Part shown: positions 55,137-63,074 of the stretch, piece after piece | Position numbering within the stretch: the stretch's first letter is position 1 | Layout: each line of letters starts with the position of its first letter | From: Actinomycetota bacterium | Lineage (GTDB): Bacteria > Actinomycetota > Actinomycetes > Nanopelagicales > Nanopelagicaceae | Direction of reading: 5' to 3' | DNA length: 64,000 nt | NCBI GenBank assembly: GCA_009699575.1 | Contig: WLNY01000005.1 | Coordinates: 1 to 64,000 of the forward strand | Notes under the pieces: generated by a model | Told to the model about the DNA's origin: nothing | What the model saw: only the letters and a program-made list of their open reading frames with translations | Databases searched by the model: none | Program-made: the position numbers and the translations under genes

Positions 55137-55988
55137 GTGTCGAACAATGGGTATTTCGCAGCAGGGGATCGAATCCAACTCACTGACCCGAAAGGCAAAC
55201 TCTACAGTTTCACAATCACACCGGGTAAAGAGTGGCATACCCACAAAGGTTGGATTGTGCACGATGAACTCATTGGCCTTCCAGAGGGAAGTGTTCTCAG
55301 TACATCAGGTGGTCTTAAATTTACAGCTTTTAAACCTTTACTTGGAGATTACGTTCTATCAATGCCACGCGGTGCAACGATTGTTTACCCAAAAGATGCC
55401 GCAATGATTCTAGGGGTTGCAGATATATTTCCTGGCGCGCGTGTATTAGAAGCTGGTGTTGGCAGCGGTGCTCTTACGATTTCGCTTGTGCGTGCTGTTG
55501 GCGAATCAGGACGAGTACACAGCGTTGAAAGACGTGAAGAATTCGCTGATAATGCAGTCGCAAATATCGAACACTATTTCTCAGGAAGACCTGCGCAATG
55601 GACGTATGCGATTGGGTCGCTTCAGGATCAAGAAATCACCGATGTTTACGATCGAGTTATCCTTGACATGCTTGCACCGTGGGAGTGCGTAGATTTCGCA
55701 GCGAATGTATTAAGGCCAGGTGGAGTTTTTCTCGCTTACGTCGCAACTACAACCCAGCTCTCAGCCACTGCTGAAGCTCTTAAGTCAGATGGTAGATTCA
55801 CTGAACCAGAAAGTTCTGAAACTATTGTTCGAGGTTGGCATCATGAAGGACTTGCCGTGAGACCTCAGCAGAGAATGATTGGACATACAGGTTTTCTTAT
55901 AATTAGCCGCCGCATGGCGCCGGGTGTTGAAGTTCTCGCTAGAAGAAGACGCCCAGCAAAAGGAGCGTACGGTGTCGCGGAAGAGTGA
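55137..55988 (+). CDS. trmI: tRNA (adenine-N1-)-methyltransferase TrmI (A58)
   Basis: A 283-residue SAM-dependent enzyme methylating A58 in tRNA. The beta-barrel N-terminal domain (about 1-70) is followed by a Rossmann domain with motif I VLEAGVGSGALTISLVRAVG (about residues 102-121), SVERREEFADNAVANI, motif IV LDMLAPWECVD (about 177-187) and a GVFLAYVATTTQL stretch. In Actinobacteria it is normally followed by arc/mpa and the Pup-proteasome genes. Here its last 17 nt overlap pafB, so those genes are absent from this position. Confidence 0.93.
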   Translation: MSNNGYFAAGDRIQLTDPKGKLYSFTITPGKEWHTHKGWIVHDELIGLPEGSVLSTSGGLKFTAFKPLLGDYVLSMPRGATIVYPKDAAMILGVADIFPGARVLEAGVGSGALTISLVRAVGESGRVHSVERREEFADNAVANIEHYFSGRPAQWTYAIGSLQDQEITDVYDRVILDMLAPWECVDFAANVLRPGGVFLAYVATTTQLSATAEALKSDGRFTEPESSETIVRGWHHEGLAVRPQQRMIGHTGFLIISRRMAPGVEVLARRRRPAKGAYGVAEE

Positions 55989-56913
55989 GCGTCTAGTCAA
56001 TTTAACAATTGCGCTTCTAGCAACTAAACGTTTTCTAACGAAAGCCGAAATTTTCAGAAACATCGAAGGATACGAGGGCTCTGATGAGTCGATGGAGAGA
56101 ATGTTTGAACGAGATAAAGATGAGTTACGCAAATTAGGAGTAGTCATAGAAGTGGGGGGAATTGACCCACTTTTTGATGATGAAGCTGGGTACAAGATTC
56201 GTCCTGAAAGTTACGCTTTAGATCTTGGGGCCTTGAGTTCAAGTGATATTGGTCTACTCTCATTAGCAACACAGGCGTGGCGTGGCGCTGCCCTGGCTGA
56301 CACCGCGCAGTCTGCGTTACGCAAATTTCAATCGCTAGGGTTGGATTCAGATCTATCGTCAATCCCTTCGCTAGCCCCGCACCTCATTTCGGATTCGAAT
56401 CTCATTGATGACATCGCACAGGCGATACTCTCTCGAAGTTCAATATTATTTGGCTATTTCAATGCTCAATTGGTTTCGGAAAGGCGCGAGGTTAACCCTT
56501 ACGCCATGGCAGCCCGAAGTGGCTATTGGTACCTCATCGGTTTTGACCTGACAAAGAAGGCAATGCGCGTATTTCGGTGTGACCGAATCGAAGAGTCCAT
56601 TCAAGTTTCTCCAATTAAGAATTCTTTTGAAATACCCACTGATTTCGATTTGGCTCCATTCCTTAGTTCTTCGGAAAATTTATTAGTGGCTATGGTAAAA
56701 ATTCGAATTGGTAAGGGTCAAGCTTTGCGAAGCACCGCAAAAATTATCTCCAGTGATGATGAGTGGGATACGGTCGAGCTCAATTATATTGACGAAAAGA
56801 ACTTGATTGAAAGAATTTTGTGGCATCTAGATGATGCAGTGCTCCTAGAGCCTGAAAGTATGCGCCACACTATTTCGCAATCATTGCAAGCGATTGTGCA
56901 TGCACATGGCTAG
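55972..56913 (+). CDS. pafB: WYL-domain transcriptional activator PafB
   Basis: A 313-residue regulator. The winged-helix N terminus (KSERLVNLTIALLATKRFLTKAEIF, residues 3-27) is followed by a C-terminal WYL domain with the literal motif GYWYLIGFD (about 182-190) and CDRIEES. PafB and PafC form the PafBC activator of the LexA/RecA-independent DNA damage response in mycobacteria, where they are encoded after pafA. GTG 55972 is selected: AAAGGAG lies 6 nt upstream, and the longer in-frame start falls inside trmI. In this window it has no Pup-ligase neighbour. Confidence 0.92.
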   Translation: MSRKSERLVNLTIALLATKRFLTKAEIFRNIEGYEGSDESMERMFERDKDELRKLGVVIEVGGIDPLFDDEAGYKIRPESYALDLGALSSSDIGLLSLATQAWRGAALADTAQSALRKFQSLGLDSDLSSIPSLAPHLISDSNLIDDIAQAILSRSSILFGYFNAQLVSERREVNPYAMAARSGYWYLIGFDLTKKAMRVFRCDRIEESIQVSPIKNSFEIPTDFDLAPFLSSSENLLVAMVKIRIGKGQALRSTAKIISSDDEWDTVELNYIDEKNLIERILWHLDDAVLLEPESMRHTISQSLQAIVHAHG

Positions 56914-57838
56914 AGAAGAGCCAGGGCACAATACTCAAGTATCCAGATTATTGGACTTGGTTCCTTTTCTGATTTCACATCAAGGAGTCTCGTTGCAAGA
57001 ATTAGCAGCGACTTTTGATGTGAGCATCTCGCAGATTACCAATGATCTAAATACTTTATGGATGTGTGGTCTACCTGGTTACACCCCCTTGGAGCTAATA
57101 GATTTAGATTTTGACTCAGGTTTTGTCTCCATAAGCAACGCACAGATTCTTAAAAATCCGAGATCTTTGACTTCTATCGAGGCACTTTCGGTTTTAATCG
57201 GTTTGGAATTGATCTCACAATCTGCGGCATTAGAAAATGAGCAAATGCGTGAGTCAATTTCGGAACTGTCAAAGAAGATCGCACGTGGCATGAGTACGCA
57301 TGTTCCAATTGAAGTGCTTCCCAGTGTTGACGTGTTCATACGTAAAGAGCTGGAGAAAGCTATCTCGACACGATCTTCGCTCATTGTTGATTACTATTCA
57401 CCTACTCACGATGCTTTAACTAGCCGTGAGATTGCACCTTTGGAGATTATTTTCTCAAAGGGTTTCGAATACGTTTCAGCATTTAACCTCGAACCGCACG
57501 GTCTGCGACTGTTTAGAGTCGATCGCATTCACAGCGTTGCCCCTGGACATACGCCCGTAGCTCTTTCACTAGAGGCCGCATCGGCGCATGGTGCTCCTTC
57601 AATTGAGGTCTCTGTGTTGGTTAAAAAAGATGCTCGAATCGCTAAGGAGCGACTAGGTCTGACGGTGGATCAGGTAACTCAGGCTCAACTTCATGCAATT
57701 GCCATTGATGTCTATAGCCTTAATTGGGTCAAGCGGGTAGTGGTGGCCTCCGCTGGAGGCATCGAAATTGGGGAGCCTCAGGAGCTTCGAGACCTCGTAC
57801 GAAGCCAAGCTGAGACCATATTGAGCCTCTACTCCTAA
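56906..57838 (+). CDS. pafC: WYL-domain transcriptional activator PafC
   Basis: A 310-residue partner of PafB. HTH: ISHQGVSLQELAATFDVSISQITNDLNTLW (about residues 22-51). The WYL domain is degenerate: the WYL position reads FEYVSAFN (about 188-195), but the Arg-rich LRLFRVDRIHSV remains. This asymmetry (intact WYL in PafB, altered in PafC) is the kind of split expected of a heterodimer with one ligand site, but this is inference. It overlaps pafB by 8 nt; ATG 56900 is an alternative start. Confidence 0.9.
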   Translation: MAREEPGHNTQVSRLLDLVPFLISHQGVSLQELAATFDVSISQITNDLNTLWMCGLPGYTPLELIDLDFDSGFVSISNAQILKNPRSLTSIEALSVLIGLELISQSAALENEQMRESISELSKKIARGMSTHVPIEVLPSVDVFIRKELEKAISTRSSLIVDYYSPTHDALTSREIAPLEIIFSKGFEYVSAFNLEPHGLRLFRVDRIHSVAPGHTPVALSLEAASAHGAPSIEVSVLVKKDARIAKERLGLTVDQVTQAQLHAIAIDVYSLNWVKRVVVASAGGIEIGEPQELRDLVRSQAETILSLYS

Positions 57839-57959
57839 TAATTGATGCGATTTCGTTACAGAGATCGAATACCCAAAGAACTCTTCCCTCATGTACCTTT
57901 GTCTTTTAGAGCACCACGTGTTGACCCCCTTGGACACACTTAGACCGAAAGAGAGCCCC
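57839..57959 (+). promoter_or_regulatory. Intergenic region pafC-tatA
   Basis: This 121-nt gap has no gene that I can support; the in-frame extension of tatA to 57891 would give an untypical N terminus and is not accepted. TTGACC at 57921-57926 resembles a -35, with TAGACC at 57941-57946 only 14 nt away, so the promoter is uncertain. GAGAG at 57950-57954 is a weak ribosome-binding site for tatA. Confidence 0.4.
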
Positions 57960-58145
57960 ATGTTCCTCAAAGAACCAAGCCACATTTTGATTCTGCTTCT
58001 CGTAGTTCTTTTCCTATTTGGCGCGAAGCGTCTTCCGGACTCAGCTCGATCTATCGGCAAGTCAATGCGTATCTTTAAGAGTGAAATAAAAGATATTAAC
58101 CAGGACGAGAAGAAGACAAGCCCAGAAGACTCGTCAGAGAAGTAA
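57960..58145 (+). CDS. tatA: Sec-independent translocase protein TatA
   Basis: A 61-residue TatA. One N-terminal membrane helix ([20 protein letters not shown], residues 7-26) with the FGAKRLP hinge is followed by an amphipathic helix ([16 protein letters not shown]) and a charged tail. It forms the pore of the Tat pathway with TatC, which follows 5 nt later. Shorter than many homologues, but all functional parts are visible. Confidence 0.92.
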   Translation: MFLKEPSHILILLLVVLFLFGAKRLPDSARSIGKSMRIFKSEIKDINQDEKKTSPEDSSEK

Positions 58146-58150
58146 ATAGC

Positions 58151-58933
58151 ATGTCGACCTCCTTCGGTGGTCGCATGCCGCTCTTCGACCATATCCGCGA
58201 ATTTCGTCGTCGGATAGTTCGTGCATCTATTGCGATTCTTCTTGCATCCATAGCTGGGTGGTTTTTTTACAACACAATAATTACTACTTTAGCCCTGCCT
58301 GTTTGCGACCTAGCTCTCGCTCAATCAACTGGAGCGACTCATTGTGGGTCTCTTTATATTAACGGAGTTCTTGGTCCACTTAATCTACAAATAAAAGTAT
58401 CTCTAATCATTGGGGTAATAGTGTCGGCTCCACTGTGGCTCTACCAGCTATGGGCTTTTATCGCGCCTGCTTTACACCGTAAGGAGAAGCTTAGGTCAGT
58501 TCTTTTCCTAGCTGTGGCAACGCCGTTCTTTGCAATTGGCGCAACCCTTGGTTACAAAATATTGCCAGTGGCGATAAAGGTTCTTTTCGGTTTCACACCT
58601 TCAGCACTTTCTAACCTTGTTAAATTTGATGATTACTTGGATTTCGTATTGCGAATTATCCTTCTTTTTGGTTTGGCATTTGAGTTACCCGTATTTCTGC
58701 TCTCGCTTAACCTCATTGGATTCCTCCGAGGAACTTCGATTCTCAAACCTTGGCGTGCATGGGTTTTCTCAATTGTGCTTTTCACGGCCGCTTTTACACC
58801 GACTGCTGATCCAATAACAATGGCAGTATTAGCGGTTCCTCTAATCATCTTGTATTTTGCCGCAGGAGTCATAGCTCTTTTTAACGATAAGCGCAGAGAT
58901 AAACGTGCGCTTCTATTAGAAGACTCCCAGTAA
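58151..58933 (+). CDS. tatC: Sec-independent translocase protein TatC
   Basis: A 260-residue membrane protein with six membrane helices. MPLFDHIREFRRRIVRA (residues 9-25) is the cytoplasmic N-terminal motif that recognises the twin-arginine signal; further TatC features are PLWLYQLWAFIAPALHRKEK (about 96-115) and FELPVFLLSLNLIG near 175. pafC-tatA-tatC-helY is the standard actinobacterial order; here a diacylglycerol kinase is placed between tatC and helY, as in several Actinobacteria. Confidence 0.95.
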   Translation: MSTSFGGRMPLFDHIREFRRRIVRASIAILLASIAGWFFYNTIITTLALPVCDLALAQSTGATHCGSLYINGVLGPLNLQIKVSLIIGVIVSAPLWLYQLWAFIAPALHRKEKLRSVLFLAVATPFFAIGATLGYKILPVAIKVLFGFTPSALSNLVKFDDYLDFVLRIILLFGLAFELPVFLLSLNLIGFLRGTSILKPWRAWVFSIVLFTAAFTPTADPITMAVLAVPLIILYFAAGVIALFNDKRRDKRALLLEDSQ

Positions 58934-59803
58934 ATGTGGGGGATTGCTATCAATCCAATGTCTGGCCAAGGAAAAGGCTCCACGATAGGAAAGGCGGTAG
59001 CGGGATACTTCACTAAACATGACCTCGAATATCAGATTATTTCCTCGTCGTCATCGGCTAAATTTAGAGAGTCGTTGAATATATTTGTTGAAAAATATCC
59101 ACAAGCCCTTGGTGTCCTTTCAGTAGGTGGCGATGGGCTCGCACATATGGTTTTACAAGCTGTTGTTCCAAAATCAATCGCTTTTGGAATTGTTCCGGCA
59201 GGAACAGGAAATGATTTCTATAGGGCTCTTGGTTGGAAAGATGAAGAGCTGGAAACATTGTTGGACTCGATTACCACCTCGCCTGCGACTCGGATTGATC
59301 TGGGACAAGTGGATAGCGAATGGTTTGGCGCAATACTTTCCTGTGGATTCGATGCCGTCGTAAACGAACGGGCGAACTCTCTCAGTTGGCCAAAGGGCCC
59401 TTCACGATACAATGTATCTATCGCACTCGAACTTCCACGGTTTACTCCTGAACATTTTGAAATAACACTCGATGATCAAATTATTTCAACACAGGCAATG
59501 CTAATAGCAGTTGGAAATGGTTCATCGTATGGGGGAGGAATGAAAGTGTGCCCCAATGCCTATATGCATGATGGTCTATTTGATGTGATGATTCTCAAAC
59601 CAGTTTCTAAATTGGAATTTTTAAGAGTTTTCCCTCGAGTGTATGCAGGTTCACATATTCATCATCCTCAAGTAGACATCTACCGCAGCAAACGAGTGCG
59701 TATCGAAGCGCAAGCTGTGGCTTACGCTGATGGTGAAAGAATTGGACAACTGCCGGTTGACGCGCACTGTGTTCCAGAAGCGGGATTAACATGGACAAGG
59801 TGA
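58934..59803 (+). CDS. dagK: Diacylglycerol kinase-type lipid kinase
   Basis: A 289-residue DgkB/YegS-type kinase. INPMSGQGKG (residues 6-15), the nucleotide-binding VGGDGLAHMV (about 64-73) and IVPAGTGNDFYRALGW (about 86-101) are diagnostic, and GNGSSYGGGMKVCP (about 194-207) starts the C-terminal domain. It phosphorylates diacylglycerol or a similar lipid at the membrane. It starts on the base after the tatC stop, and the helY start lies within its last 13 nt. ATP is expected as donor. Sphingosine-type substrates are unlikely in Actinobacteria. Confidence 0.9.
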   Translation: MWGIAINPMSGQGKGSTIGKAVAGYFTKHDLEYQIISSSSSAKFRESLNIFVEKYPQALGVLSVGGDGLAHMVLQAVVPKSIAFGIVPAGTGNDFYRALGWKDEELETLLDSITTSPATRIDLGQVDSEWFGAILSCGFDAVVNERANSLSWPKGPSRYNVSIALELPRFTPEHFEITLDDQIISTQAMLIAVGNGSSYGGGMKVCPNAYMHDGLFDVMILKPVSKLEFLRVFPRVYAGSHIHHPQVDIYRSKRVRIEAQAVAYADGERIGQLPVDAHCVPEAGLTWTR

Positions 59804-62175
59804 TGTCGCCTGCCGAGAGATTTGCAGCCTCAAAAAAGCGCGGGTCAAGTCCGATTACAGATCAATTCATCTCCACCTTTAATTTTGCTTTCGATGAGTT
59901 TCAAATTGATGCTTGTCAGGCCGTCGAGAGTGGGCAAGGAGTACTTGTTGCCGCGCCAACAGGTGCGGGCAAGACAGTTGTTGGCGAATTCGCAGCCTAT
60001 CTCGCACTTAGTCAAGGTAAAAAATGTTTTTACACTACCCCTATCAAGGCTCTCTCTAATCAAAAATATCAGGAGTTCGTTGATCGTTTTGGCGTGGCAA
60101 AGGTTGGACTTCTCACGGGAGACACAAGCATCAACAGTGAAGCAGATATCTTGGTTATGACAACCGAAGTGCTTCGCAATATGTTGTATGCCAGTTCCTC
60201 AACTTTAACAAATCTCGGGTCTGTAGTGATGGATGAAGTGCATTATTTGGCTGATAAGTTTCGCGGCGCCGTGTGGGAAGAAGTCCTTATTCATCTCATG
60301 GAGAGTGTCCAAGTTATTTCATTGTCAGCCACAGTTTCTAACGCTGAGGAATTCGGTGAATGGTTAGGTGAGATTCGCGGCAAGACCGCAGTAATTGTTA
60401 GCGAAGTCAGGCCAATTCCTCTGTACCAGCATGTACTTATCGGCAATAGATTAATAGATCTCTTCACGAAGCCGGGTCAAATCAATCCTGAAATCTTGCG
60501 TTTGGAAAACGAAGCAATGCGTAAAGTGAGGACCCGCAATGGTCGCAGAGAACGATGGAGCGAAGATTTCAATCGCCTTTCCCGAGCAGAGATAATTGAA
60601 TATCTCAACCGAGAAAACTTGCTGCCTGCGATTACATTCATTTTCTCCCGCATCGGTTGTGATGCAGCAGTAAAACAATGTCTTACTGCTGGGCTTAAAC
60701 TTACTAATACAGAAGAGCGTGCCGAGATTCGTGCAACGGCTGCCAAATACACCCAGAATTTGGCGGAAGAAGATCTTGACGTTCTAGGGTATAAAGAATG
60801 GCTCGTCGCATTAGAACGCGGGATAGCCGCTCATCACGCGGGCTTGTTGCCAAGTTTTAAAGGCGCAGTTGAAGATCTGTTCCAGCGCGGATTAGTAAAA
60901 GCAGTATTTGCCACAGAGACTCTGGCCTTGGGAATTAATATGCCCGCGCGCACTGTTGTGTTGGAAAAACTTGTCAAATGGAATGGGGAAGCCCATGTCG
61001 CAATTACCCCGGGAGAATTTACTCAGCTGACCGGGCGAGCTGGTCGACGAGGAATTGATATTGAAGGAAATGCCGTCATTCAATGGTCTCCGACAGTTGA
61101 CTCAGCAACAGCGGCAGGTTTAGCTTCTACTCGAACCTATCCTTTGAGATCATCATTCACACCGACATACAACATGGCCATCAATCTAATTTCCCAGTTT
61201 GGTCGTGAGAGAGCTCGTCGCTCCCTGGAGTCTTCTTTCGCTCAGTTTCAAGCCGATAGAGCAGTAATTGGACTTGTAAGGCAGTTACGAAAGAACTCTC
61301 AAATGATTGACGAACTCCAAGAAAGTGCGCTCTGTCATTTAGGTGATTTCGCTGGGTATGCGAGTATTCGTCGAGATATCAAAGAAATCGAATCACTTCT
61401 TTCCAAACGCGGCGGTAAGAAAACTTTCGATAATCGACAGAGGCAACATCTGGAATCCGAACTAGCTGAAATGAGAAAGACCTTACGTAATCATCCTTGC
61501 CATGCCTGCAATGATCGCGAGGCACATTCTAGGTATGCTGAAAAATCGGATAGATTGGAAAGGGAGAGCGCAGGATTAAATAAACGAGTAGAAAACCGCA
61601 CACATGTCATCGCAAAAACTTTCGACAGAATTTGCAATGTTTTAAGTGAGTTGGGGTACATGGAAGGCGAGAAGCCGCTACCTCAGGGGAAGATTCTTGC
61701 CAAGATTTATGCGGAGTCAGATTTGCTCTTAACCGAGACAATTCGTAAAGGTATCTTTGATGATTTAAGTGCGAGTGAGCTGCTTAGCGTTGCTTCAGGA
61801 ATGATATTCCAAACTCGATCTTCAGAAGTTGTTGCTCCAAAAATCCCGACGCAAAATATTGCTAGTGCACTGGCGCAAGTGACGGGCATTTGGGTGCGCT
61901 TAGAAGAGATTGAGAATGATTTTGGTGTGAAAACACAAAAGGAACCAGATTTCGGTTTCTGTTGGATCTCCTACCGCTGGTCTACTGGAAATTCACTCCA
62001 AGCGGTATTGAAAGGATCAGATCTATCAGTGGGAGACTTTGTGCGTTCAACCAAACAGCTTATTGATTTACTCGGCCAGATTGCCACGGCGAGTGAGAGT
62101 TTGCGAAAGAAATGCCAAGAGGGTATTTCATCACTTGATAGAGGGGTTGTTTCATACCTTATGGAGGAAGTATGA
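59791..62175 (+). CDS. helY: DEAD/DEAH-box helicase HelY (Ski2/Mtr4-like)
   Basis: A 794-residue Ski2-like RNA/DNA helicase. Motif I APTGAGKTVVGEFAAYLAL (about residues 54-72), Ia TTPIKALSNQK, II DEVHYL (about 148), III LSATVSN (about 177-183), and VI QLTGRAGRRGID (about 412-423) are intact. The C-terminal part has HPCHACNDREAH (about 570), a Cys/His cluster typical of actinobacterial HelY. ATG 59803 (MSPAERFAA), sharing a base with the dagK stop, is an alternative start that matches many homologues. Its cellular role is poorly known, probably in RNA decay or DNA repair. Confidence 0.9.
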   Translation: MDKVMSPAERFAASKKRGSSPITDQFISTFNFAFDEFQIDACQAVESGQGVLVAAPTGAGKTVVGEFAAYLALSQGKKCFYTTPIKALSNQKYQEFVDRFGVAKVGLLTGDTSINSEADILVMTTEVLRNMLYASSSTLTNLGSVVMDEVHYLADKFRGAVWEEVLIHLMESVQVISLSATVSNAEEFGEWLGEIRGKTAVIVSEVRPIPLYQHVLIGNRLIDLFTKPGQINPEILRLENEAMRKVRTRNGRRERWSEDFNRLSRAEIIEYLNRENLLPAITFIFSRIGCDAAVKQCLTAGLKLTNTEERAEIRATAAKYTQNLAEEDLDVLGYKEWLVALERGIAAHHAGLLPSFKGAVEDLFQRGLVKAVFATETLALGINMPARTVVLEKLVKWNGEAHVAITPGEFTQLTGRAGRRGIDIEGNAVIQWSPTVDSATAAGLASTRTYPLRSSFTPTYNMAINLISQFGRERARRSLESSFAQFQADRAVIGLVRQLRKNSQMIDELQESALCHLGDFAGYASIRRDIKEIESLLSKRGGKKTFDNRQRQHLESELAEMRKTLRNHPCHACNDREAHSRYAEKSDRLERESAGLNKRVENRTHVIAKTFDRICNVLSELGYMEGEKPLPQGKILAKIYAESDLLLTETIRKGIFDDLSASELLSVASGMIFQTRSSEVVAPKIPTQNIASALAQVTGIWVRLEEIENDFGVKTQKEPDFGFCWISYRWSTGNSLQAVLKGSDLSVGDFVRSTKQLIDLLGQIATASESLRKKCQEGISSLDRGVVSYLMEEV

Positions 62176-63074
62176 CTTTAATGCTCCTTGACAGTGCCTC
62201 TCTTTGGTATCGCGCCTATTACGGAATGCCTGACACTCTTGTCGCCCCTGATGGTGCGCCAGTAAATGCAATTCGCGGGTACTTAGACATGACGGCAAGA
62301 CTCCTTTCGTTATACAAGCCGAACCGACTTGTAGCGTGCATCGAGGGGGACTGGCGGCCTTCTTGGAGGGTGGATATTTTTCCAGGGTATAAAGCTAATC
62401 GAGTCGATGCCACTGATGGCGAAGAGGAGGAACCAGATACCCTCACGCCACAAATTCCTATTCTTCTAGATATCTTGGATGCTTTTGGAATCGCTCTAGT
62501 AGGAGTTGATGATTATGAAGCCGATGACGTCATGGCAACTTTCGCCGTCAAGGAATCAGGACCTATAAGAATCGTCACTGGAGATAGAGATCTCTTCCAG
62601 TTAGTAGATGATTCTCGCGATGTAAAAGTTGTTTACCTTGCAAAAGGAATTTCCCAACACGATTTGGTAGATGTGAGTTGGGTGGCTAATAAGTACCAGA
62701 TTCCCGGTGAACGGTACGCGCTTTTCGCCATGTTTAGGGGAGACCCGTCAGATGGTTTACCTGGCGTCAAAGGAATAGGCGAAAAAGGCGCGGCTCTCAT
62801 TGCCAATAGCTTCGCCAATGTCGATGATGCGATGTCTGCAGCACTTGAGTCACATATTTCTTTGCCACCAGCTTTAGCAAAAAAGATTATTGCTGGCGCA
62901 GATTATTTGAAAATAGCACCGACCTTGGTTCATTGTGCCAAAGATGTTGCGCTTCCAAAAATAGACTTACAAGTTCCGGAAAGACCAAAGAATCTGGATG
63001 AAATTTATCAATTTCAAAGCACTTACGCACTGGGAGCTAGTATCGATCGAATGATTGCAGCTCTTGGATGGTAA
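62172..63074 (+). CDS. 5'-3' exonuclease (PolA N-domain family)
   Basis: A 300-residue flap endonuclease/5' nuclease related to the N-terminal domain of DNA polymerase I. The acidic metal site is LLDSASLWYRAYYGMP (residues 5-20), FPGYKANR (about 73), GVDDYEADDVMATFA (about 113-127), IVTGDRDLFQLVDD and GDPSDGLPGVKGIGEKGAALI (H3TH motif, about 192-212). It is the stand-alone actinobacterial version (Rv2090-type) next to helY. The start overlaps the helY stop by 4 nt, and lnt starts 4 nt before its own stop. Confidence 0.92.
   Translation: MTLMLLDSASLWYRAYYGMPDTLVAPDGAPVNAIRGYLDMTARLLSLYKPNRLVACIEGDWRPSWRVDIFPGYKANRVDATDGEEEEPDTLTPQIPILLDILDAFGIALVGVDDYEADDVMATFAVKESGPIRIVTGDRDLFQLVDDSRDVKVVYLAKGISQHDLVDVSWVANKYQIPGERYALFAMFRGDPSDGLPGVKGIGEKGAALIANSFANVDDAMSAALESHISLPPALAKKIIAGADYLKIAPTLVHCAKDVALPKIDLQVPERPKNLDEIYQFQSTYALGASIDRMIAALGW

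Noticed and set aside
57891..57959. N-terminal extension of tatA
   Set aside because: It would add 23 residues before the membrane helix, which TatA proteins lack; ATG 57960 gives the normal N terminus.
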